In this document: piece after piece, positions 57,560 to 64,000 of the stretch
Numbering within the stretch: position 1 is the first letter of the stretch
How the letters are laid out: each line of letters starts with the position of its first letter
NCBI RefSeq assembly: GCF_040782645.1
Contig: NZ_CP160403.1
Location: 6,917,001-6,981,000, forward strand
Direction of reading: 5' to 3'
From: Streptomyces sp. HUAS ZL42
GTDB lineage: Bacteria; Actinomycetota; Actinomycetes; Streptomycetales; Streptomycetaceae
Length of the DNA: 64,000 bases
Translations under genes and position numbers: made by a program
Notes under the pieces: generated by a model
What the model was told of the DNA's origin: nothing
What the model saw: only the letters and a program-made list of their open reading frames with translations
Databases searched by the model: none

Positions 57560-57759
57560 ACGCCCAACAGCTCATAAAGCCGGTACCTGAGTCGGCCTGG
57601 TCCAAGAGCAGTTACAGCACGGGCTCGGGCGGAGAGTGCGTCGAGGTTGCCATCCGCCCCGCCAGGGTCCACGTCCGCGACTCGAAGGACACAACCCGCG
57701 CCACACTCGCCGTAGACCCCACGGCGTGGACCGCGTTCGTCGAGTTCGCGGCACTCTGA
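57556..57759 (+). CDS. DUF397 small protein
   Basis: The 67-residue DUF397 protein has the family blocks AWSKSSYSTGSGGECVEVAI and VHVRDSKD, then TAWTAFVEFA. DUF397 proteins are short partners of WhiJ-like XRE regulators and may act as toxin-antitoxin-like or signalling partners. ATG 57556 overlaps the regulator's stop (ATGA), so they are coupled. No terminator is seen. Confidence 0.93.
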   Translation: MNAQQLIKPVPESAWSKSSYSTGSGGECVEVAIRPARVHVRDSKDTTRATLAVDPTAWTAFVEFAAL

Positions 57760-58066
57760 CAAGGTTGGCACCGATGGCAGGGCCTTCCGGTGAGCACGTG
57801 CTTGCCGAGGGCCCTGCGCATATCCGCCTGCGCAGCACCTTCAGCAGCTCTCGCGCTTTGCCCGCCGGGTTCCGCGCCGGCGCTGGCTGCCACGGCGATC
57901 AACGTTCGCCCAGTGACGCGCGGTTCGCGACGGCGGTCGCCTTCCCGGGTGACGATCTACATCGTGATGGACCCAGCCCACACGCCACCGGCACCCCCAT
58001 CAGGAGACCCCAACGGGGCATACGAAGTAGGGCCCTTGGGGCGCGGAGCTACTGTAAGTTCCTGCT
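57760..58066. other. Gene-free stretch of 307 bp before the EcsC-like gene
   Basis: No gene can be supported. TACTGT at 58050-58055 lies 11 nt before the ATG at 58067 and could be its -10. Confidence 0.4.
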
Positions 58067-58942
58067 ATGAAACAGGGCAAAGGCATCGAGAACCCCGAGT
58101 CGCGCTTCTCCGCGGTGCTGCTGGCGGCAGCAAAGCTTCCCGGTGTGCGTATCAACAGGGAGACGTACCTCCAAAGTGCGCTGGCTCGTCACTGCTCCGA
58201 GGACGACATCCGGAGAGCGATAGAGGAGACCCCCGCTGCGGCGGGCATCCCTGTTGAGGTTCTCGACAAGGTGGCCAATGACTCCATCCGCTTCGAAACC
58301 GGCAAGGTCAGCGCTCTCTCCGCCGCTGCCGGGATCCCCGGCGTCCTCGCCCTTCCCGCCACCGTGCCCGCCGACGTGGCTCAGTACTTCGGCCACATGG
58401 TGCGTATCGCGCAGAAACTCGCCTACCTCTACAGCTGGCCCGATCTGTTCTCGGACGACGGCGATGATGTCGATGACGCGACTATGGGGGTGCTCACGCT
58501 GTTCTTCGGCGTGATGTTCGGAACCCAGTCGGCGAACGCCGCTGTGGGGAAGGTCGCCGGGATGATGTCGAAGGAGGTCGCCAAGAAGTTGCCCCAGAAG
58601 GCACTCACCCAGGGTGTCGTCTACCCGATGGTGAAAAAGGTCGCGGCTTACCTCGGCGTCCAGATGACGAAGCAGTCCTTCGCGAAGGCCGTCTCGAAGG
58701 CCATCCCGCTCGTCGGCGCCGTTGTCTCCGGCGGGCTCACTCTTGCGACCTACCTTCCGATGGCCAAGAGGCTCAAGAAGCATCTCTCCAGCCTGCCGCT
58801 GGCGGAGCCGTCGCACCGAGTGATGGATGGGGAAGTCGTGGACGGCGAAGTCGTCGAAGACCACGAGGCTTTCGCCACAGCACACGCCGTCCAGCACGGC
58901 GCAGACGACACTGCCATCAAGCTGGAGGAGCCCGAGGCCTGA
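58067..58942 (+). CDS. EcsC-like membrane-associated protein
   Basis: The 291-residue protein has a helical N-terminus, then ALPATVPADVAQYFGHMVRI AQKLAYLYSW, a pattern reminiscent of EcsC-family proteins (written in pieces: ATVPADVAQYFG, AQKLAYLYSWPDLF). Hydrophobic stretches follow (LTLFFGVMFGTQSANAAVG; IPLVGAVVSGGLTLATYLPM), consistent with membrane insertion or lipid binding, before a charged C-terminus. The role of EcsC-like proteins in defence islands is unknown. ATG 58067 (MKQGKGIENPES) has no strong ribosome site but a TACTGT box 11 nt upstream. It is convergent with the DUF6879 operon. Confidence 0.55.
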   Translation: MKQGKGIENPESRFSAVLLAAAKLPGVRINRETYLQSALARHCSEDDIRRAIEETPAAAGIPVEVLDKVANDSIRFETGKVSALSAAAGIPGVLALPATVPADVAQYFGHMVRIAQKLAYLYSWPDLFSDDGDDVDDATMGVLTLFFGVMFGTQSANAAVGKVAGMMSKEVAKKLPQKALTQGVVYPMVKKVAAYLGVQMTKQSFAKAVSKAIPLVGAVVSGGLTLATYLPMAKRLKKHLSSLPLAEPSHRVMDGEVVDGEVVEDHEAFATAHAVQHGADDTAIKLEEPEA

Positions 58943-59058
58943 CACCGCGAGCGCACTCCTCACCCCCGAAGGGGCGGCCGATGCCGCGAGCGTTCTCGTC
59001 ATCGCCGGGCGCGGTGACCTGTTGGCATGAGGGCTCGCTCGTCATCCCGCCCCGCTGA

Positions 59059-59697
59059 TCACCGCGAACCGCGCACACCCGTCGGAGCACCGGACACCCG
59101 GGGCGGGGCCAGGGTGACGATCTCCCGGTCGAAGAAATCGTGGAATTCCTCACCGCGCTCATAAAGCGCATCGAAGCCGGCGTTCGTTTCCCGGATCAGT
59201 GAGCGGTCGGTGTAACGGTTGGCTCCGGCCGCATTTCCGTCCTCGTCGTAAACGACCTCATACATGACTACATCGCCGAGAATCACTACCTCTGGAACCG
59301 GGCGAGTCCGCTCGATGTTCGAAATATCGCGAGCATCGAGAACCTTGATGGCATCGCCCACGTCCACGCGTACGCGCAGGACGAACAACTCCCATTGCAC
59401 ATACGGCGTGACCGGGAATTCCACGACGCGAAGGCGGCGGTGCGTGACGCCCAGTCGCGACGCCTGGCGGAGTTCTTTGGCGTAGTCCTCGCGCCTCTCG
59501 TCGGCCAGGGACAGGGCCCTCTCCCAGTCGCCGTCGGCGAAGGCCTCCCAGCTCGGGAAGCCGCGCTCCTGGAAGTGCTGGCCTCGCTCGAGCTTGTTGA
59601 GGAAGCCGATCCCGCTGGAGTACACCCGGCCTAAGTCCGCGTGGTAGGCGGGGCGGTCCAGGCGTTCGGAGGTGCCGCCGCGGAAGGAGTCAAACAT
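59059..59697 (-). CDS. DUF6879-family protein
   Basis: The 212-residue protein (MFDSFRGGTSERLDRPAYHA) has the family's features: FLNKLERGQHFQERGFPSWE near the start, RRLRVVEFPVTPYVQWELFV and GANRYTDRSLIRETNAGFDA near the end. DUF6879 proteins are common in actinobacteria next to small DUF397-type or XRE genes and have no known function. The start overlaps the stop of the upstream 91-residue gene by 8 nt, so the two are coupled. A longer frame to 59796 is open but lacks a ribosome site. Confidence 0.85.
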   Translation of the reverse strand: MFDSFRGGTSERLDRPAYHADLGRVYSSGIGFLNKLERGQHFQERGFPSWEAFADGDWERALSLADERREDYAKELRQASRLGVTHRRLRVVEFPVTPYVQWELFVLRVRVDVGDAIKVLDARDISNIERTRPVPEVVILGDVVMYEVVYDEDGNAAGANRYTDRSLIRETNAGFDALYERGEEFHDFFDREIVTLAPPRVSGAPTGVRGSR

Positions 59698-59965
59698 TTG
59701 GGATGTCCGGCTTCGCCGCGATGAGCATGTTCCTGGGGATGACCACGAGGCGCTCGTCCGACCCGATCGAGACCCCGTCGGGGAGGTGCCTGCCAAGAGA
59801 CTGGGTCAAGTCTCGGCCGATGACAGCGATGTCACCGTTGGTGAGTTCCCAGATGTCCGGGCAGTCAGGAGTGCCGGTTGTGTTTCCGAGCTCCTGGGGA
59901 GTTTTTCCCAGGCGCTGTTTGAAACCTGTGTCCGGATCTGCTTCCCATGGCCTGGCCATTCCCAT
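59690..59965 (-). CDS. Small conserved protein coupled to DUF6879
   Basis: The 91-residue protein has the conserved blocks CPDIWELTNGDIAVIGRDLT, then LPDGVSIGSDERLVVIPRNM and LIAAKPD. It is a widespread actinobacterial small protein normally found immediately upstream of DUF6879, as here. Starts at 59965 or 59959 fit; a GAGGGGG motif gives better spacing to 59959. A possible promoter lies at 59993-60022. Function unknown. Confidence 0.85.
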   Translation of the reverse strand: MGMARPWEADPDTGFKQRLGKTPQELGNTTGTPDCPDIWELTNGDIAVIGRDLTQSLGRHLPDGVSIGSDERLVVIPRNMLIAAKPDIPNV

Positions 59966-59992
59966 CGCCCCCTCGATCGATCGGGATGTCTC

Positions 59993-60022
59993 ACTGTAGC
60001 GTGCAACTTACCCGTCTGACCA
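59993..60022 (-). promoter_or_regulatory. Candidate promoter for the DUF6879 pair
   Basis: On the minus strand TGGTCA (60022-60017) and TACAGT (59998-59993) are separated by 18 nt. They are followed after about 27 nt by the ATG at 59965. TACAGT is a good -10; TGGTCA matches 4 of 6 at -35. Confidence 0.35.
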
Positions 60023-60187
60023 TGTGTTAGAACCCGTCCGAAGGGGTAATGGCGAGGATTGATTCCTCCTTGTCTCGTGTCGCTCGGGGCTGGAATGATA
60101 ATGATCGGAAAGAAAATCACGCCAATGCCTGACAGGTGACACTTCCCATCTGTGCTGTCGAACAATCGGGTGAACGGAGGGGCGGCT

Positions 60188-60598
60188 GTGGACCCAGAAG
60201 TGACCGTGCTCGCACAGAGCGCGGGGGCCACCTTGGTCACGTTGATGGCGACCGATGCCTGGCACCGTGTGCGTGACGGGATCACACAGCTCTGGCGCCG
60301 GACGCAACCCGAGCGAGCCGAGACCGTTGCCGCCGAGTTGGAGGCCGGCCGTGAGGACGTGCTGGCCGCCGTGGCGGCGGACGACCAGGAGACCCTGGAC
60401 GAACTGCGCCTTCAGTGGCAGGGGTTGGTTCGGCGGCTGCTCGTCGCTCGGCCCGCCGCCATCGAGGAACTGCGCGCACTGCTGGACCAACTCGATCCCG
60501 GTGGCTCGGCGGCCCGGCAGATCACCCAGCACGCCACCGCGTCCGGTCAGGCCCGGGTCTACCAAGCGGGACGTGACCAGCACATCGCCGAGCGATGA
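60188..60598 (+). CDS. Small helical partner of the NB-ARC protein
   Basis: The 136-residue protein starts GTG 60188 (VDPEVTVLAQSAGATLVTLM) with AACGGAGGGG upstream. The body is helical, rich in Glu/Arg/Ala (about 20-105). It ends with the short segment RVYQAGRDQHIAER. Nearly the same segment (RVYQSRGDQHISEH) opens the next protein, and the two genes overlap as ATGA. Such segments are typical of actinobacterial effector-associated or conflict-system proteins. I recognise no named domain for the helical part. It is likely an adaptor for the NB-ARC protein. Confidence 0.72.
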   Translation: MDPEVTVLAQSAGATLVTLMATDAWHRVRDGITQLWRRTQPERAETVAAELEAGREDVLAAVAADDQETLDELRLQWQGLVRRLLVARPAAIEELRALLDQLDPGGSAARQITQHATASGQARVYQAGRDQHIAER

Positions 60599-62730
60599 CG
60601 GGCGGGACGGACGGCCACGCCGAGGACCACGGACGTGTCTACCAGTCGCGGGGCGACCAGCACATCAGCGAACACCACCACTACGGCGGTGACGGGCCGG
60701 AGCACGGCGGACCGGACTCGGTGCGACGCCCGGCGGTCGGCCGGCCCCCCGTCGCGCTCCGCGACCGCAGCGAGGTGATGGAACGCCTGCGGGCGAGCGT
60801 CGAGGCGGAGCGCGGCGGCCAAGTCTACGTGCTGTACGGCATGGGCGGCTCGGGCAAGACGGCGGTCGCCTGCGCCCTGTTCCAGGAGGTCACCGGCGCA
60901 CAGGGCCGGGTGGGCCTGTGGGTCAACGCCTCCGACCGGGCGAGCCTGCGCGCCGGCATGCTCGCCGTCGCCGCCGACCGAGGGGCGGGCGACGGCGAAC
61001 TGCTCGCCGCACGCAACGGCCTCAGACCTGCCGCCGATCTCGTCTGGACGTATCTCGACCGTTCCGCCGAACCCTGGTTACTGGTCCTGGACAACACCGA
61101 CGAGCCCGAGATCCTGCGGGACGGCAACTGGCTGCGCACCAGCCCGCGCGGCACCGTCCTGGTGACCACACGGCGCGCGGCGGCCCGGTGGTGGCCGGGC
61201 GCCGAGCTGCAGTACATCGGCGTACTGCCCCGCGAGGACGCCGCACTCGTACTGCGCGATCTCGCCCCGCACAGCGGTACGACGGAGCAGGCGGCGCGGG
61301 TCGCGGACCGGCTCGGGCGGCTGCCCCTCGCCCTCACCCTGGCGGGCGGCTTCCTCTCCCACCAGGTCATCGACCCCTGGACGATGGACGCCTACGGGGA
61401 CCAGCTCGACGGAGACGAACGAGTCCAGCTGATCGACCGGGGAGCCGACGCGCTGTCCGAAGCGGACCCCCGGCATCTGGTCGGCCTGACCTGGCAGCTG
61501 ACCCTCGACGCGTTCGAGGCGCGCGGGCTGCCCGAAGCGGCGGCCCTGCTCAGATTGCTGGCCCGGTTCGCCGCCGAGCCGCTGCCGCTGACTCTGCTCA
61601 ACCACGCCGGCATCGGCGCCGTACTGCCTCGTGCCCGAACCGAGACAGCCCTCAGAGCCCTCCTCGACCAGTCCCTGTCCGAACTGGTCGACGCCGCCGG
61701 CGCGCGCTGCGTACAGAGTCACGGGATCCTGCTCGACAGCGTCTCGGCGGCCACGCCCGCGGACCTGGTGCCCGCCCTCGACACGACAGCCGTCCGGCTG
61801 CTCGACGCGGCCGTGCCCGGCGTACCCGACGCGGGTCCGCACGATCCGCGACTGCGCCTGCTGGTACCTCACGCGCTGGCCCTGCTGCGGCACATCGGCG
61901 GGCCGTCCGCCGCCGACGCCCTGGCCGTCGCGACGCGGCTGTCGGTCGCCCTGCACCGGACCGGTGACTACCTCTCCGCCTGGGAGACCGCCCGAAGTGC
62001 GGCGGACCTCGCAGAGCGACTCCTCGGCGCGGAGCACCGTACCGTCCTCGCCGCCCGTTCCAGGGCAGGGCGGGCACTGTTCAGGCTGGGCAGGTACGCC
62101 GAAGCCGCAGCGGCGCTTCGCGCGGTCCGGGACACCCAGGAGCGCCTGTTCGGCGCCGATGACCCCGACACCACGGACAGCGGCTACGGCCTCCAGCTCG
62201 TGCTGGCGAACCTCGGCAAACGCGAGGAATCCGTCGCTCTGCTGCGGGAAAGCGTCGCCGGGCGGCGCTCGGTGCTGGGCCCCACGCATCCGCTGACCCT
62301 TCGGGCCCGCGCCAGCCTGCTGGAGACGCTTCCCGCCGCCGAAGTGGTCACCGAGGAAGGCGGCACACTGCTCGCGCTGCCGTCGGAATGCGATCGGTCC
62401 CTCGGCCCCGACCACACCGTGACACTGGGCGCCCGACACAACCACGCGTGGGCGCTGTACCTCCTGGGCCGCTTCGACGAGGCCGACCGGGAGATCCGGA
62501 GGGTCGCCGAGACGTATGTGCGGCGCTTCGGGCCCGAGTACCCGATCGTGCTCGCCGCCCGGCAACTCCTCTCCCGGACCCGGGCCGCGCTCGGACAGGT
62601 GGACGAGGGGATCGCGCTAATGACCGACGTCGTCGAACGGCGGGAACGCGGCCTGGGCCCCGAACACCCCTTCACGGTCGCGAGCCGGCAACTGCTGGAC
62701 GCCTACCGGTCGGGGCGATGGCGGCCGTAG
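60595..62730 (+). CDS. NB-ARC/NACHT-type ATPase with tetratricopeptide repeats
   Basis: The 711-residue signal-transduction ATPase of the STAND class has Walker A G82MGGSGKT89 and Walker B PWLLVLDNTD (about 160-170). The ARC-like region follows (RLGRLPLALTLAGGFLSHQ, LTWQLTLDAFEARGLPEAAA). About 250 C-terminal residues of TPR repeats come last (RLLGAEHRTVLAARSRAG, GRYAEAAAALRAV, LGPTHPLTLRARASLL). STAND ATPases with TPRs often sense phage proteins in defence (Avs-like). The N-terminus has RVYQSRGDQHISEH, shared with its small partner, instead of an obvious effector domain. The ATG at 60595 overlaps the preceding stop, so the pair are coupled. Confidence 0.87.
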   Translation: MTGGTDGHAEDHGRVYQSRGDQHISEHHHYGGDGPEHGGPDSVRRPAVGRPPVALRDRSEVMERLRASVEAERGGQVYVLYGMGGSGKTAVACALFQEVTGAQGRVGLWVNASDRASLRAGMLAVAADRGAGDGELLAARNGLRPAADLVWTYLDRSAEPWLLVLDNTDEPEILRDGNWLRTSPRGTVLVTTRRAAARWWPGAELQYIGVLPREDAALVLRDLAPHSGTTEQAARVADRLGRLPLALTLAGGFLSHQVIDPWTMDAYGDQLDGDERVQLIDRGADALSEADPRHLVGLTWQLTLDAFEARGLPEAAALLRLLARFAAEPLPLTLLNHAGIGAVLPRARTETALRALLDQSLSELVDAAGARCVQSHGILLDSVSAATPADLVPALDTTAVRLLDAAVPGVPDAGPHDPRLRLLVPHALALLRHIGGPSAADALAVATRLSVALHRTGDYLSAWETARSAADLAERLLGAEHRTVLAARSRAGRALFRLGRYAEAAAALRAVRDTQERLFGADDPDTTDSGYGLQLVLANLGKREESVALLRESVAGRRSVLGPTHPLTLRARASLLETLPAAEVVTEEGGTLLALPSECDRSLGPDHTVTLGARHNHAWALYLLGRFDEADREIRRVAETYVRRFGPEYPIVLAARQLLSRTRAALGQVDEGIALMTDVVERRERGLGPEHPFTVASRQLLDAYRSGRWRP

Positions 62731-63107
62731 GGCTTACGGCGGGACGGGAGCGGTCCGCACGGACGGTGCGTGAGGGTATACGGCACGGGGGCGATGGGGG
62801 TACGGATGTAGGGTGCTATGCGCAGGCCGTATGGGTGACGTTCAGTACGAGGGGGACGAAAAGTGCAGACGCCGTCAACCCGTCTACCTTGACCCGGCCG
62901 ACGCCGTGAGCGTCGTTCCCGTCCGGTCACCGCATCGCCGGTTCCGTCCTCGCCACCGGCCAGGACAGCCGGCCCGCCGCACCGGCCGTCCGTACCCCTG
63001 AGCCCCGCCCCACCGCCCGAGCCGGCCTCGGGCCTCGGCGGCGGACCCCGCACGACACCGAGTACGAACAGCAGCACCGAACACCGTCAGGGAGAGCGAG
63101 ACCCGCA
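62731..63107. other. Gene-free stretch of 377 bp before pglY
   Basis: No gene is supported. GCCGTA-TACGGC around 62725-62741 makes a weak 6-bp hairpin overlapping the NB-ARC stop. TAGGGT at 62807-62812 resembles a -10. The pglY promoter is expected here. Confidence 0.45.
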
Positions 63108-64000
63108 ATGGCGCAGCAGCCCCTCCTCCGCGATGTCATCGACATCAAGGAGTCCATCTCCACCTCGGACTTCGTGCTGTCCCTCGCCGAGGCGACGACA
63201 CCCGAGGGCGCCGAGCACGCGCTCAAGGACTACGTGGTCACCGAGCGGCTGCTGGAGAACTTCGACGAGGCGCTGAAGCTCATCAAGTCCTCGCTCGACG
63301 GGCACCGCTCCAAGGCCGCCTACCTGCACGGCTCGTTCGGTTCCGGTAAGTCGCACTTCATGGCCGTGCTGTACGCGCTGCTCAGCGGCGACCCGGCCGC
63401 CCGCGCCCGTACCGAGTTCGACCCGGTGCTGACCAAGCACGAGTGGCTGACCACGGACGGCAAGAAGTTCCTGCTCGTGCCGTACCACATGCTCGGCGCG
63501 AAGGCCCTCGAACAGCGCGTGCTCGGCGGATACGTCACGCATGTCAAGAAGCTGCGCCCGGACGCCCCGACCCCGCAGGTGTACCGGACCGACTCCCTCT
63601 TCGCCGACATCCGCGCCATGCGCGCCAACATGGGCGACGAGGCCGTCATCCGCGGACTGGGAACCAATGACGCGGACGACGGCGAAGAGGACGAGTGGGG
63701 CGAAGGCTTCGCCTGGACCCCGCAGCTCCTGGACACCGCGCTCGCCGCCGAGGAGAACCACGAGGCCGGCACCCCGCTCGACCTCCGCAACCCCTCCACC
63801 CCGGCCGAACTGCGCGCCAAGCTGGTCAACGACGCCAGCACCAACCTCCTGCCCGGCTTCGCCAAGAACGCCGTCGAGGACGAGCACGGCTTCATCTCCC
63901 TCGACGCCGGTCTGTCCGTCATCGCCGAGCACGCCAAATCGCTCGGCTACGACGGCCTGATCCTGTTCATGGACGAGCTGATCCTCTGGCTCGCCACCCT
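63108..64000 (+). CDS. pglY: BREX-2 ATPase, 3' end cut by window edge
   Basis: About 297 codons are visible before the right edge. The protein starts MAQQPLLRDVIDIKESISTS, characteristic of PglY/BrxC-like BREX ATPases (normally about 1200 residues). Walker A is G75SFGSGKS, and near the edge a Walker B-like block reads LILFMDELILWLA. ATG 63108 has GGGAGAGCGAG about 8 nt upstream. In BREX-2 PglY works with PglZ, which should follow beyond the window. It sits about 7 kb from pglX because the RsbW/WhiJ, EcsC, DUF6879 and NB-ARC genes lie between. Confidence 0.93.
   Translation, partial: MAQQPLLRDVIDIKESISTSDFVLSLAEATTPEGAEHALKDYVVTERLLENFDEALKLIKSSLDGHRSKAAYLHGSFGSGKSHFMAVLYALLSGDPAARARTEFDPVLTKHEWLTTDGKKFLLVPYHMLGAKALEQRVLGGYVTHVKKLRPDAPTPQVYRTDSLFADIRAMRANMGDEAVIRGLGTNDADDGEEDEWGEGFAWTPQLLDTALAAEENHEAGTPLDLRNPSTPAELRAKLVNDASTNLLPGFAKNAVEDEHGFISLDAGLSVIAEHAKSLGYDGLILFMDELILWLAT

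Noticed and set aside
57790..58257. 155-codon frame overlapping the start of the EcsC-like gene
   Set aside because: Its second half is antiphase to the better supported gene and it has no family features.

Overview
The window is high-GC actinobacterial DNA and almost certainly Streptomyces. Coding regions show very strong third-position G/C bias, GTG starts and ATGA/GTGA stop-start overlaps are common, and several families are typical of the genus (WhiJ-type XRE/DUF397 pairs, DUF6879, BREX type 2/Pgl). Species cannot be told from the sequence alone.

Layout. (1) 1-9.9 kb is core chromosome. It holds a partial hypothetical gene, a Nif3-family gene, a coiled-coil/zinc-ribbon gene, a bifunctional RNase H/phosphatase, KDPG aldolase, a YaaA-like protein, an RNB exoribonuclease, a Uma2-family protein, an AraC regulator, an EamA transporter and the RNase P RNA gene (rnpB). 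(2) From the 3' end of rnpB the DNA becomes accessory: a truncated IS256-type transposase, an MFS transporter and a decayed amidohydrolase. (3) 12.5-20.3 kb is a TetR regulator followed by a dipeptide/oligopeptide-type ABC importer operon with an amidase. One of its genes is a permease-ATPase fusion. (4) 20.7-27.3 kb holds a secreted protein, a sigma factor with a membrane partner, a secreted ricin-lectin protein, a decayed integrase end, and a divergent TetR/FAD-monooxygenase pair with clear operator palindromes. (5) 27.6-35.4 kb is a minus-strand cassette, visibly less GC-rich: a membrane von Willebrand A protein, a 1461-residue tubulin-like protein carrying four IPT/TIG domains, and a secreted IPT-like protein with a near-perfect 297-bp tandem duplication. 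This is the best candidate here for an undescribed system. (6) 35.6-37.3 kb is a graveyard of insertion-sequence fragments (IS1182, IS481, IS701, perhaps IS110).

(7) 37.6-64 kb is a defence island. It opens with a 2256-residue DUF4011/SF1 helicase-nuclease, a PD-(D/E)xK-DUF2075 ATPase and an unknown protein. The BREX-2 genes pglW and pglX follow, translationally coupled. About 7 kb of other genes then interrupt the system: a RsbW-like ATPase, a WhiJ-like XRE/DUF397 pair, an EcsC-like protein, a DUF6879 pair, and an NB-ARC/TPR gene with a small coupled partner. The island continues with pglY, which runs off the right edge; pglZ is expected beyond it.

How the genes probably work together: PglX (methyltransferase), PglW (NERD plus kinase) and PglY (ATPase) form the BREX-2 phage barrier. 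The NB-ARC pair and the giant helicase look like independent defence or conflict genes co-located with it. The whole stretch downstream of rnpB reads as layered horizontal acquisitions. Functions are assigned from motifs read by eye; no database search was run.
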